Source: Acidobacteriota bacterium (GTDB taxonomy: Bacteria > Acidobacteriota > Thermoanaerobaculia > Gp7-AA8). From it: DNA of 64,000 nucleotides. The notes beneath the pieces are model-generated. The model saw only the letters and a list, made by a program, of their open reading frames with translations. It ran no database searches and was not told the DNA's origin. Positions 28,136 through 37,221 of this stretch are shown here, piece by piece. The stretch is from contig JACPDH010000066.1 in assembly GCA_016184115.1 (NCBI GenBank), positions 62,001 to 126,000 on the forward strand, written 5' to 3'. How positions within the stretch are numbered: the stretch's first letter is position 1; every line of letters starts with the position of its first letter. The position numbers and the translations under genes are program-made.

Positions 28136-31100
28136 TCCAGCCTCACAATCGCGTCTCCGCTCCCGTTGTCGGTCGAGATCGCGAACGGAGTGATTGCTCC
28201 TTCGCCCGCGGTGACGCGGATCTCAAGCTGGATGTCGCGGAGGTCGCCGAGCTCGCGCTCGCGCGCGTCGCCGACGATCGCTCGCGCTACGTTTGGCACG
28301 AGCACGACGCTGTTCGCACCTACGCTGAACTCGCGCGAGGTGATCGTCGCCGCGAGTGACTGTCCGTTGAAATAGAGCATCGAGACACTGACCGTCGCGC
28401 TCTTCCCCGCCGTCTCCGCGAACCCGATCGTCGTCGACGTCGTGCCGCCGACTTTCGCATCAATCGTCGACTGCCGCGCATCGTCGATCCCGGCGAGCAG
28501 TCGCGCCTGGCCTAACCGGAGCCCCGAGGCCAGCTCCACGACGGGAACCGACGCCGTCGTGCCGGGCTCCCCGCTCGTCACCGTGCGCGCGGTCACGGCG
28601 ATCGCGGAGCCTCGCCCAGGCTCGATCGCGATCCATCCGGTCGAGAATCCCCGGCGCCCGAACATCGCGCCGACGGTGTCTTCGATCGTCCGCGTCTCGC
28701 GCGGTGCGAGCGAAACCATCTTCGGCCCGTACTCGAGACCGTTCTCGTGGTAGACGAGGGTGACGTTCGTCGGAGACGCCATCACGTTGTGCATCGTCAG
28801 CTCGAGAGTCGTCTTCGCGACCTCCCCCGCTTCGGCCTCCTTCCCCGACGCGCTGCCTCGCCTAACCGGCCTCCTCCGCGGTCCAACCGACTCACGTAGT
28901 GGGGCGTAGACGATCTTCTGCGGCGAGGTCGCTGCGAAGCCGGCAAAGCGCGCCCAGTCCGGGACGATCCACATGTCGCCCGAAGACGCGTCGAGATTGA
29001 GCCCGTAGGCAACCACGCGCCCCGCGGAATCGCTCCTGTTCGTCACGAGCGCGGTGACCGCCGAGGCCGGTACGCTGCCGCGATACTCGACGACGCCGAA
29101 CGGCGCGACGGTCACCGGATCGATCACACCGGCACTCGCGCCCGACGCGTCGAGATACTCGATGCGGACGCGCGCCTCGGTTCCGCTCGTCTCCTGCAGC
29201 ACGAGATCGGCCTCGGTCGCTCCCTTCCCGATCCCCGCCAGCCGGATCTCCTCGCCCGGAAGCGCCGCCCTCGTCGAGCGGAAGACCGGGAGTTGCGTGC
29301 CGATCGCACCTCTCGCCGTCGAGATCGTGACGAGGCGTGCCCCTGCGAGCAGCCTGTTGGCGTCGAGACTCCGGATGAGGAGCGATCCGCTCCTCTCGTC
29401 CTGCCCGTAGACCGTCGTCACCGCGTCCGCGAGCAGCACCGAGCCGCGCGGCGCGACGGAGCTCAAATCAGCGACGGACGAAGCGGCTCCGCTCGTCGCT
29501 GGCGTGAAGAAGAGGCGAAGGTCGCGAACGCTCGCCGCACCGAACGCGTTCGCGATCGACAGGTCGGTGAGGAGCTCGCCGACCGATCGCTGCTCATGCG
29601 CGAACCCGGGAACGAAGTACCCGAGCTCGCCCGGCGCGAACGGCGGGATCGTCGAGCCCGAGACCGGAGGCTTCACCGTGTCGATGATCGACACGAGGCT
29701 CGTCGACACGCCCGAGCCACCCGATTCCGAGCTGCCGAGCAACGCGCCGATACCCTGCGTCGCAGCATCGACGTACTCGAGCGAGAGCGACGCGGAGAAC
29801 GCCGCACCGTTTTCGTTGCGCGAGTCGGGGCGCTCCGCGCGGACGAGCGTAAAGCCCACCGGCCGGCTCTCCCCCGGCGGAATCGTGACGAGCGCGCCCT
29901 GTGGCACGAGCCAGGCCACATCCGACTTCGCGATACCCGTCAGCGTTGCGGTTCCACGATTCGTGAACACGACACTTCCCGTCGGATTCGTTCCGCGTCC
30001 GGCGCTGACGTCGACGCGCGGCGATGCGGGCTCGGCGATGACCGTCCCTCCTGTCGCGGCCACGGAGACGAGCGTGATGGGGATCGTCAGAACCTGGGAG
30101 AAAAAGTCACTGGTCGTCGCCGTGCTCGCACCCGTGTATGTGCCTGGCGGCTGCGCGACGGGCGTGACTGTGACCGTCTGGCTCGACGACGCTGCGAGCG
30201 TGAACGACGCGGGCGACTGGGTGAAGAATGCGCCTTCCTGCGTCAGCGTGACATCCGTCTCCAGCGTTCCGACGTTGACGAGCGTGTATGTGGTCTGGTT
30301 GACGGGAGTGCCGCCCGACTGCACGAGGATCTCCGGCGGCGTGCCGACGACGACGTCGGCGAACGGCGGCTCGAGGAAGAACTTCGTCAGCGTCGCCGGT
30401 TGCGACGGCTCGCTGGTCAGCGTGTTCTGCTGCAATCCGTGCGGATGCGTCACCGTGCGCACGACGAACGAAAACTTGCCCGCGCCGGTGTTCGAGAGCA
30501 CGATGCTCGAGAGCTCCTTTGAGGCCGTCGTCTGCACGGCGCGCACTTCGTTCGCGTCGACTTCCGTCGCCGTCGCCTGATACCCGCCGTCGTCACCGAC
30601 GTAGAGCGGAAGGTCCCAGGTGAGCACGACGTCGCCCGGTTGCGCGAGCTCATCGGAGCTCGTGTCGGCTTTTACGTTCGTCGGCGGCAGAGTCTGCGTC
30701 ATGAGAACGCTTCCTCCCGACTGCTTCTGGTCGAGGAAGGCGCGCAGCGCCGGGTCGGAGGCGTTGATCGCGTTGTAGCCGAGGTCGAGCAGCCCGTCGC
30801 CGAGGTTCACGAGCGCCGAGAGCGCCTGCGGCGCCTCGCCACGGAACTGGTTATTCGACAGGTCGAGTGCGAACAACCCCGTCAACTGACCGACAGCCGG
30901 CGGAATGCTGCCGGAGAACCGGTTCGCGCCTAACCCAAGCGACGTGAGTGACGTCAGCGAGAAGAGCGCGGATGGCAACTCTCCCTCGAGATTGTTCTCC
31001 GTGACGAGGAGCTCGCGCAGTTTCGTCATCTGCCCGATCTGCGGCGGAAGCACGCCGGTGAGGCGGTTGTGGTCGAGCCGGAGCGTCTCGATCGACGCGA

Positions 31101-32601
31101 GATTGCCGACCGATTGCGGAATCGTGCCCGCAAGCGAGTTCCCTTCGAATGATGCGTACTCGAGTTTCGTCAGCGTTCCGATGTCGGGCAACGTTCCGCT
31201 GAAGTCGTTCCCCCGAAGGTCGAGGAACGTCAACTCCGTGAGGCTCTCGATACTCGTCGGAATCGCGCCGGTCAGGAGGTTCCCGCCGAGCGCGAGCCGG
31301 CTCAGCTTCGAGAGGTTTCCGATCCCCGCCGGAATCGTCCCGGTGAGTTGATTGTCGAAGAGCATGAGCTCGAAGAGGTCCGTGAGCTGCACGAGCTCCG
31401 CGGGGATCGCCCCCGTCAGCCGGTTGCTGAAGAGATCGATCGCATAAAGCGTCGAAACGTCGCCTAACTCGCGCGGGATCTCACCCGTGAGCTGGTTCGT
31501 TCCGAGCGAGAGGACACCGAGGTTGCGCAGCTGCCCAAGCTCGCGCGGGATCGAGCCCGTGAGAGCGTTCGTCCCGAGATCGAGGCGCGTTAGGCTCGTC
31601 ATTCCCCCGAGCGCGGCGGGGATCGGCCCGCTGAGCTGGTTCGAGCCGGCGTTCAGCTCCAGGAGCGTCGCGAGACCGCCCAACTCTGGAGGCACCTGGC
31701 CTGAAAGCTGATTCTGCGCGAGCTCGAGGAGCTCGAGCTTCGGGAGATCTCCTAGCTCCTTCGGGATCGCGCCGGTGAGCTGGTTGTTGAACAATCCGAG
31801 GACGATGAGCTCGGGCATCGTCCCGAGCGCCGCAGGGATCGTGCCGGTGAGCAGATTGGTACCGAGCTGCAGCGTCTGGAGCCTCGTCGCCCCGGCGAGC
31901 TGCGGCGGGATCGTCCCGGTGATCTCGTTGTTGTTGAGCGCGAGCTCCGTGAGATTCGGGAGGCTCCCCAACGACGCGGGCAGCGGTCCACCAAGCCTGT
32001 TGTACGAGAGATCGATCTGCGTCAGCTTCGCGAGCTGGCCGGCCTGCGACGGAATCGGCCCGGTGAGCTGATTGCCATTCGCGTGCAACGTCTCCAGGTT
32101 GACGAGCGTGCCAATCGTCGAAGGGATCGGTCCCGTGAACTGGCCCCGATCGAGAAAGAGCGAGACGAGCGCGCCGAGATTCCCGATCGACGACGGAATC
32201 GTGCCGCCAATCGACGTGTCGAACACGAGCAGCCGCGTCAGCTTCGAGAGGTTGCCGATCTGCGTCGGCAGCGTGCCACCGATCGGATTCTCGTAGAGCT
32301 CGAGCTCGGTGAGGTTCGGAAACGAGCCGATGTCCGGCGGCAGCGCTCCCGTCAGGTTGTTCTGCGCGAGGAAGATTCCGGTGACGGTCGACTGCGCGTC
32401 GTCGCAACGCACGCCAAACCAGCTGCACTCACTCCCCACCGAGCCGAGCCAGCCGCTACTCGCGGCCCAGCCGGAGCCATTCGTCGCCTGGTGAAGCGCG
32501 CTCAGAGCAGCGCGCTCGGAGGAAGGAATCGCAGCGCTCGCGACTGCGGCGACCGCGAGCCACACAACGAGTAACGACACAATCGCGCTAAAGCGGGACA
32601 T
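28132..32601 (-). CDS. Large secreted plant-type leucine-rich repeat protein
   Basis: A 1489-aa protein. The signal peptide (1-23) ends in ASA. Residues about 26-75 match the plant LRRNT cap (ERAALSALHQATNGSGWAAS, later CSWFGVRCDD). By eye there are 22 LRRs of 24 residues (about 80-610) of the plant-specific class LxGxIPxxLGxLxxLxxLxLxxN, for example QLTGPIPSQAGQLAKLTQID. A fibronectin-like segment (about 635-740), ASH/Ig-like domains (about 745-950) and about 500 further residues of beta-sandwich character follow. It has no membrane anchor or sorting tail. It is probably an extracellular adhesion or recognition protein. No operon partner is present. Confidence 0.88.
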   Translation of the reverse strand: MSRFSAIVSLLVVWLAVAAVASAAIPSSERAALSALHQATNGSGWAASSGWLGSVGSECSWFGVRCDDAQSTVTGIFLAQNNLTGALPPDIGSFPNLTELELYENPIGGTLPTQIGNLSKLTRLLVFDTSIGGTIPSSIGNLGALVSLFLDRGQFTGPIPSTIGTLVNLETLHANGNQLTGPIPSQAGQLAKLTQIDLSYNRLGGPLPASLGSLPNLTELALNNNEITGTIPPQLAGATRLQTLQLGTNLLTGTIPAALGTMPELIVLGLFNNQLTGAIPKELGDLPKLELLELAQNQLSGQVPPELGGLATLLELNAGSNQLSGPIPAALGGMTSLTRLDLGTNALTGSIPRELGQLRNLGVLSLGTNQLTGEIPRELGDVSTLYAIDLFSNRLTGAIPAELVQLTDLFELMLFDNQLTGTIPAGIGNLSKLSRLALGGNLLTGAIPTSIESLTELTFLDLRGNDFSGTLPDIGTLTKLEYASFEGNSLAGTIPQSVGNLASIETLRLDHNRLTGVLPPQIGQMTKLRELLVTENNLEGELPSALFSLTSLTSLGLGANRFSGSIPPAVGQLTGLFALDLSNNQFRGEAPQALSALVNLGDGLLDLGYNAINASDPALRAFLDQKQSGGSVLMTQTLPPTNVKADTSSDELAQPGDVVLTWDLPLYVGDDGGYQATATEVDANEVRAVQTTASKELSSIVLSNTGAGKFSFVVRTVTHPHGLQQNTLTSEPSQPATLTKFFLEPPFADVVVGTPPEILVQSGGTPVNQTTYTLVNVGTLETDVTLTQEGAFFTQSPASFTLAASSSQTVTVTPVAQPPGTYTGASTATTSDFFSQVLTIPITLVSVAATGGTVIAEPASPRVDVSAGRGTNPTGSVVFTNRGTATLTGIAKSDVAWLVPQGALVTIPPGESRPVGFTLVRAERPDSRNENGAAFSASLSLEYVDAATQGIGALLGSSESGGSGVSTSLVSIIDTVKPPVSGSTIPPFAPGELGYFVPGFAHEQRSVGELLTDLSIANAFGAASVRDLRLFFTPATSGAASSVADLSSVAPRGSVLLADAVTTVYGQDERSGSLLIRSLDANRLLAGARLVTISTARGAIGTQLPVFRSTRAALPGEEIRLAGIGKGATEADLVLQETSGTEARVRIEYLDASGASAGVIDPVTVAPFGVVEYRGSVPASAVTALVTNRSDSAGRVVAYGLNLDASSGDMWIVPDWARFAGFAATSPQKIVYAPLRESVGPRRRPVRRGSASGKEAEAGEVAKTTLELTMHNVMASPTNVTLVYHENGLEYGPKMVSLAPRETRTIEDTVGAMFGRRGFSTGWIAIEPGRGSAIAVTARTVTSGEPGTTASVPVVELASGLRLGQARLLAGIDDARQSTIDAKVGGTTSTTIGFAETAGKSATVSVSMLYFNGQSLAATITSREFSVGANSVVLVPNVARAIVGDARERELGDLRDIQLEIRVTAGEGAITPFAISTDNGSGDAIVRLE

Positions 32602-32701
32602 TGCGCAGCCTCGGGGGTTCGTTGGGGACTTGCGCTTCTAACACTGCACCCTCACGCAGAGCTTTGCAAGCTTCCAGAGCTTCATTCTCGGTTCACGTGT
32701 G

Positions 32702-32707
32702 TAGAAT
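32702..32707 (+). promoter_or_regulatory. -10 box TAGAAT, leaderless pdxH
   Basis: TAGAAT ends exactly 6 nt before ATG 32714, putting the expected transcription start on the start codon; no Shine-Dalgarno is present. Confidence 0.55.
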
Positions 32708-32713
32708 CGCCCC

Positions 32714-33316
32714 ATGTCCGATCTCCTCGAATCGACGGCGAACCCGAACCCGATCGAACAGTTCCGCCTCTGGTGGGACGAGTCGCTCGCACTCGGCGAG
32801 GAGCGGCGGCAGTGCATGTCGCTCGCGACGATCGGCGATGACGGCGCACCCGCCACGCGAGTCGTTCTGCTGAAGCAGTTCGATCACCGCGGCTTCGTCT
32901 TCTACACGAACTACGGAAGCCGCAAGGCGCGCGAGCTCGATCGCGACCCGCGCGCGGCCCTCGTGATCCACTGGTTCGAGCAGGCCCATCAGGTACGCGT
33001 CGAAGGCCGGGCTGAGCGGACGAGTCGCGAGGAATCGAAGACATACTTTGCGATGCGCCCCCGAGGGAGCCAGCTCGGCGCCTGGGCGTCGGAGCAGAGT
33101 GCAGTCATCGGTGCGCGCGACGTGCTCGACCGCCAGTACGCGGAGGCCGAGACGCGGTTCAACGGTGTCGGCATTCCCTGCCCTCACTTCTGGGGCGGAT
33201 ACCGCGTCGTGCCTCACACCGTGGAGTTCTGGCAGGGCCAGCAGAGCCGGTTGCATGACCGGCTGAGGTACACGCGCGACGGCAAGGGATGGAGGGTGGA
33301 GAGGCTGGCGCCGTAA
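32714..33316 (+). CDS. pdxH: Pyridoxamine/pyridoxine 5'-phosphate oxidase
   Basis: A 200-aa FMN enzyme making pyridoxal 5'-phosphate. Family landmarks include MSLATIGDDGAPATRVVLLK, FVFYTNYGSRKARELD, QVRVEGRAERT, SEQSAVIGARDVLDRQYAEA and the C-terminal PxxWGGYRVVPxxxEFWQG segment followed by RLHDRLRY. The length is typical for a cytosolic homodimer. PLP demand from the nearby Cys/Met enzyme is a loose link only. It appears to be transcribed as a leaderless mRNA. Confidence 0.97.
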   Translation: MSDLLESTANPNPIEQFRLWWDESLALGEERRQCMSLATIGDDGAPATRVVLLKQFDHRGFVFYTNYGSRKARELDRDPRAALVIHWFEQAHQVRVEGRAERTSREESKTYFAMRPRGSQLGAWASEQSAVIGARDVLDRQYAEAETRFNGVGIPCPHFWGGYRVVPHTVEFWQGQQSRLHDRLRYTRDGKGWRVERLAP

Positions 33317-33317
33317 C

Positions 33318-33478
33318 GGCGTTTCGGATTTCGAATTGCGAAACTCGAATTTCGGATTTGAAAAGCCCGATCCCGATCTCGTTGGGGCGTGTGTTCGGTC
33401 CCGTGATCGCGAGACCTACCGCGTTTGGGTTTGAAATCCGCAATTCGCAATCCGCAATTCGAAATTCGAAATCTCCCT
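33318..33478. repeat. AT-richer TTCGAATTGCGAA-type degenerate repeat
   Basis: Units such as TTTCGGATT, CGAATTGCG and CGAAATTCG fill both ends (33322-33362 and 33432-33474) in inverted orientation around about 65 bp of ordinary sequence. The block sits between pdxH and the Mo operon and lacks coding potential. A similar short tract occurs at about 13500-13550. Confidence 0.65.
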
Positions 33479-33494
33479 CACTCTCCACATCCCT

Positions 33495-33500
33495 TAAACT
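33495..33500 (+). promoter_or_regulatory. -10-like TAAACT, leaderless MopB start
   Basis: TAAACT ends 6 nt before GTG 33507 and no Shine-Dalgarno is seen. Confidence 0.45.
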
Positions 33501-33506
33501 GGCCTC

Positions 33507-35543
33507 GTGCCCACCTTCCTCACCGCATGTCCGCGCAACTGTTACTCGACCTGTTCGATGAACGTTACGGTCGAGAACAACCGTGTCGTGAAGATCGAGG
33601 GGGTACCGTCGAATCTGGCGACGCCGGAAGGACCGTGCATCAAGGGGCTCGCGTATGTCGAGAGGGCGCATTCACCGCAACGCATCATCCGGCCGATGCG
33701 GCGCGGTCCCGACGGGCAGTTCCGTCCGATGGCCTGGGAGAGCGCGATCGAGCTCATCGCGAGCAGGCTCGAGGAGGCTCGCGCGCGGCTCGGCCCGCAA
33801 AGCGTCCTCTACTACTCCGGAAGCGGTACGAAGGGCCTTCTCAACGCCGCCGGAATGGCATTCTGGCGGCTTTTCGGCGGCTGTACGACGACCTACGGCG
33901 ACCTTTGCTGGCCCGCGGGGCTCGAAGCGACCCGCCTCACGCTCGGCGAGAACACCCATAACGCGCCATGGGATCTCGCGAACGCGAAGCTGATCGTGCT
34001 GTGGGGCAAGAACAGCGCGGAGACGAACATCCACCAGATGCTTCACGTCGATCGCGCGCTCGAAGCGGGCGCGAAGCTGGTCGTCATCGATCCCCGCCGC
34101 ACGGAGACCGCAGAGCGCGCCGACCTCCTTCTGCAGCTCCGTCCCGGAACTGACGGCGCGCTCGCGTTAGGCGTCGGGCATCTCCTCGTGCGCGACGGGC
34201 ACGCCGACCGCGCATTCATCGACACGCACGTCCTCGGCTTCGACGACTACGCCGCACTCGTCGCGGAGTGGACGCCGGAGCGCAGCGCCGAAGTCACAGG
34301 CCTTCGTGTGGAGCAGATCAACGAGCTCGCCATGCTCTTCGCGACGATGGCTCCCGTCACGGTGAGTCCAGGCTTCGGCATGCAACGGTTCACGAACTCG
34401 GGGCAGGCGATGCGCGCGATGCTCGCCCTGCTCGCGATCACCGGCAACGTCGGCAAGCCGGGCGCCGGCTGGAGCTACGCGAACCTGCAGACGCAGGTCT
34501 TCTCACACGTCAAGGATCCGACCGATTTCTATCCGCCTGAAACGCCCGACGGCATCGTCCGCGTTTCGATCTCTACGGCGAAGCTCGGCCGCAACATGCT
34601 CGCTCAGCAAGACCCTCCGCTCGCGTTCGCCTGGGTCGAGCGGGGCAACCCGATACCGCAGAATCCGGAGACCCGCGTCGTCGTCGAGGCGTTCCGCCGG
34701 CTCGAGTTCCGCGTCGTCGTCGACGAGTTCATGACTGACACCGCGCGTGAAGCCGATGTCGTTCTTCCTGCGAAGAACTTCTTCGAGCAGACCGATGTCA
34801 TCGGCGCTTACTGGCATCCGTACCTGCAGATCCGTCCGAAGATCGTCGAGCCACCGCCCGAGGTGAAACCGGAGACGGAGATCTACCGCGAGTTAGGGCG
34901 CCACCTCGGCATCGACGAGGAAAAGCTCGCAGCAGCTCTTCCCGGACCTTCGAACGAGTCGATCGAGGCGTGGCTCACAGCGAAGCTCGAGAAGTTCGGG
35001 ATTACGCTCGACCAGCTCCGACGAGGGCCCGTGCTCTCGCCCGATTTCCGCGAGGTGGCGTTCGACGATCTCCGCTTCGCTACGCCGTCGGGAAGAATCG
35101 AGCTTCGAAGCGAGGAGGCGCGCACGCGCTGGGGGCTCGACGAGCTTCCGACGTTTCGTGAGGCGGAAGAGCGGCCGAAGCGCGGCGGTCGCTTCCCGCT
35201 TCACATGCTGACTCCGAACACGAAGAACCGGATCCACAGCCAGTTCGGCAACCTCGAAACGATCCGCCGCATGGCTCCCGAGCCGTACGTCGCGATGCAT
35301 CCTGCAGATGCGAGATCGAGGAACCTCTCCGAAGGGGATCGCGCGCGGATCTGGAACGAACGCGGCTTGCTCACGCTCCCCGTGAGATTCGACTACGGGC
35401 TGCGCCCTGGCTGCATCTCGGTGACAAATGGTTTCTGGCTGGTTGAAGGCGGCGCGGTCAACGTCCTCTCGATGGGACGAGAGACCGACATGGGCTACGG
35501 CGCCGCCTTCCACGACAACGCGGTCGAGGTCTCGCGCGCGTGA
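33507..35543 (+). CDS. Molybdopterin oxidoreductase catalytic subunit (DmsA/PhsA type)
   Basis: A 678-aa MopB protein beginning at GTG. The Fe-S motif is C8-x3-C12-x3-C16 with C44 (CIKG). The active-site region reads TYGDLCWPAGLEATR, so Cys134 is the candidate Mo ligand. MGD-binding segments include VLWGKNSAETNIHQ and VVIDPRRTETAERADLLL; the C-terminal domain has MLTPNTKNRIHSQFGN and SVTNGFW. No Tat signal is present. Its stop overlaps the downstream fused DmsBC gene (GTGA), so the two form a two-gene complex on the cytoplasmic side of the membrane. The substrate is unknown (thiosulfate, polysulfide, DMSO or formate are family options). Confidence 0.88.
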   Translation: MPTFLTACPRNCYSTCSMNVTVENNRVVKIEGVPSNLATPEGPCIKGLAYVERAHSPQRIIRPMRRGPDGQFRPMAWESAIELIASRLEEARARLGPQSVLYYSGSGTKGLLNAAGMAFWRLFGGCTTTYGDLCWPAGLEATRLTLGENTHNAPWDLANAKLIVLWGKNSAETNIHQMLHVDRALEAGAKLVVIDPRRTETAERADLLLQLRPGTDGALALGVGHLLVRDGHADRAFIDTHVLGFDDYAALVAEWTPERSAEVTGLRVEQINELAMLFATMAPVTVSPGFGMQRFTNSGQAMRAMLALLAITGNVGKPGAGWSYANLQTQVFSHVKDPTDFYPPETPDGIVRVSISTAKLGRNMLAQQDPPLAFAWVERGNPIPQNPETRVVVEAFRRLEFRVVVDEFMTDTAREADVVLPAKNFFEQTDVIGAYWHPYLQIRPKIVEPPPEVKPETEIYRELGRHLGIDEEKLAAALPGPSNESIEAWLTAKLEKFGITLDQLRRGPVLSPDFREVAFDDLRFATPSGRIELRSEEARTRWGLDELPTFREAEERPKRGGRFPLHMLTPNTKNRIHSQFGNLETIRRMAPEPYVAMHPADARSRNLSEGDRARIWNERGLLTLPVRFDYGLRPGCISVTNGFWLVEGGAVNVLSMGRETDMGYGAAFHDNAVEVSRA

Positions 35544-36838
35544 GGGCCGCCTTCCTCTTCGACCCCGATCGCTGCACGGCATGCGAGGCATGCCGCGTCG
35601 CATGCGGCATCGAGAACAACGAGGGGCGCGACACAGGTTGGCGCACGATCTCCACGTTCAATCCTCAGCGCCATCCCGCGCTGCCGACGCGCCACCTCTC
35701 CCTCGCCTGCAATCACTGCGACACGCCGGCGTGCGCGTTAGGCTGTCCCGCCGCGGCATACGATCGTGACGAAACGACCGGTGCCGTGCTTCTCGACCCG
35801 GAGAAGTGCATCGGCTGCCGCTACTGCTCCTGGGTCTGTCCTTACGACGCGCCGAAGTTCGACGACGCCCACGGGGTGATGACGAAATGCACCTTCTGTG
35901 CGCCGCGCCTCGCCGCCGGTGGGCAGCCCGCCTGCACCGCGGCCTGTCCGAGCGGCGCGCTTGCGTTAGGCGTCCGCGAGAGCGACGAGGCCGAGCCTTC
36001 GTACTACGGGCTTGGCTCGTTTGGCCTCGGACCCTCGCTCAAAATCGAGAAGCCGCGCCGCGGGGGACCGCCTCCCGCGCTCGCGATCGACGAGCTCGTC
36101 CTCGACGCGCCATCGCAACCGATGCCGAGTCGGAAGATCACACTCTCGTCGGAGTGGGCTTTGCTCGTCTTCACGATCGTCATGCCGGCTCTCGTCGCAT
36201 GGCTCGGTGGTGGTGTGGTACGCACGCCGCGCAAGCCCCCTCTGCTCGTCTTCGCCGGCTTCGGCGCGCTCGCAATGGCACTGTCGACGATGCACCTCGG
36301 CAAGCCGATGCGCGCCTGGCGAGCGATTTTGAACTTGAAGAGCTCGTGGCTCAGTCGCGAGATCCTTTTCACGAACGTCTTCCTTTTGTTAGGCGTAGGA
36401 TCCATCGCCGTGCCGCACACGTCGGTCGCGCTCGGAACGCCGGCGCTGCTTGCCGGGATCGCGCTCGCGATTTCGATCGACGGCGTCTACCGGGCGATCC
36501 CGCGTCTCCACGCGAAGCGGATGCACAGCGCGGAGGCTGTGCCGACCGTCGCCATGCTCTTCGGAATCGTGGCCGGCGCACCGGTCGTCACGATCGCCGC
36601 CGGGCTCGTCAAGGGCGTGCTGTACGGCTGGCGTTGGGCGACGAAGCAGGAAAGCGTGCCCGAGCCCTTCGGGATACTCCGTGCCGCGCTCCTCGGCCTC
36701 GCCTGTGCCCCAACGATGGCCTGGCAGTACGCCTTCGCAGTCGCGCTTCTCGGTGAGATCATCGACCGCGCTGCGTTCTACAACGCACTCGAGCCGTCGA
36801 GCCCGGCACGGCGGATGACGGAAGAAGCGCGCACCTAG
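35540..36838 (+). CDS. Fused DmsB-DmsC: 4Fe-4S electron carrier plus membrane anchor
   Basis: A 432-aa fusion. Residues 1-150 contain four Cys quartets (CTACEACRVAC, CNHCDTPACALGC, CIGCRYCSWVC, CTFCAPRLAAGG followed by CTAACPSGAL). After a linker, residues about 205-425 form about seven transmembrane helices of the DmsC anchor type (STMHLGKPMRAWRAI, SSWLSREILFTNVF), which binds quinone. It transfers electrons between quinol and the upstream MopB subunit. The GTG start lies in the GTGA overlap with the upstream stop. The two parts are separate genes in E. coli DmsABC. Confidence 0.92.
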   Translation: MRAAFLFDPDRCTACEACRVACGIENNEGRDTGWRTISTFNPQRHPALPTRHLSLACNHCDTPACALGCPAAAYDRDETTGAVLLDPEKCIGCRYCSWVCPYDAPKFDDAHGVMTKCTFCAPRLAAGGQPACTAACPSGALALGVRESDEAEPSYYGLGSFGLGPSLKIEKPRRGGPPPALAIDELVLDAPSQPMPSRKITLSSEWALLVFTIVMPALVAWLGGGVVRTPRKPPLLVFAGFGALAMALSTMHLGKPMRAWRAILNLKSSWLSREILFTNVFLLLGVGSIAVPHTSVALGTPALLAGIALAISIDGVYRAIPRLHAKRMHSAEAVPTVAMLFGIVAGAPVVTIAAGLVKGVLYGWRWATKQESVPEPFGILRAALLGLACAPTMAWQYAFAVALLGEIIDRAAFYNALEPSSPARRMTEEART

Positions 36839-36992
36839 AAACGCGAAACCGGCAACGCGAAACGCGGAATGCGGAGTGCGAAACGCGGAACGGGCAACGC
36901 GAAACACGAAGCGCGAGATGCGAAACGCGTGGCGCGAGACGCCAGACGCGAAACACGAAACGCGTTCCGTGAAAGGCGTTCCGCGTTTCACG
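36839..36992. repeat. Degenerate GCGAAACGCGGAA repeat block
   Basis: About fifteen imperfect units (GCGAAAC, GCGGAAT, GTGCGAAAC, CACGAAAC) follow directly after the DmsBC stop. The tail CGTTCCGTGAAAGGCGTTCCGCG inverts the motif so that the block can fold back on itself. Confidence 0.7.
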
Positions 36993-37020
36993 GGCCGCGA
37001 ATGCGGCCCCGGATCGGTTG

Positions 37021-37185
37021 CCCCCGGGCTTCAGCCGGGGGCCTGCACCCGCACTGATTCGTCGCGCCGCGTAGCGGCGCAGGAATTCGGCGATCCTGCG
37101 CCGCTACGCGGCGCGTTCATCGTTCGTTCACGCCGACCCCGGGCTGAAGCCCGGGGCTACCGATCCTTCGGCGCTACGCGCCGCC
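37021..37185. repeat. Cluster of REP-like palindromes
   Basis: Five dyads are present: CCCCCGG...CCGGGGG (37021-37041), GCGCCGCGTAGCGGCGC (about 37064-37080), its inverted partner GCGCCGCTACGCGGCGC (about 37098-37114), CCCCGGGCTGAAGCCCGGGG (37137-37156) and CGGCGCTACGCGCCG (about 37169-37183). The second and third also pair with each other over more than 20 bp around GGAATTCGGCGATCC. Confidence 0.75.
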
Positions 37186-37221
37186 GCCTCGCCCGCGAAT
37201 CGCACACTTTGCATTACCAGC

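Larger units (their letters stand above)
36839..37221. other. 383-bp intergenic region, repeats only
   Basis: No gene is supported between the convergent DmsBC-like and FAD/Fe-S oxidoreductase stops. The first 155 bp are GCGAAACGCGG-type degenerate repeats, and the remainder carries five GC-rich hairpins. Confidence 0.65.
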
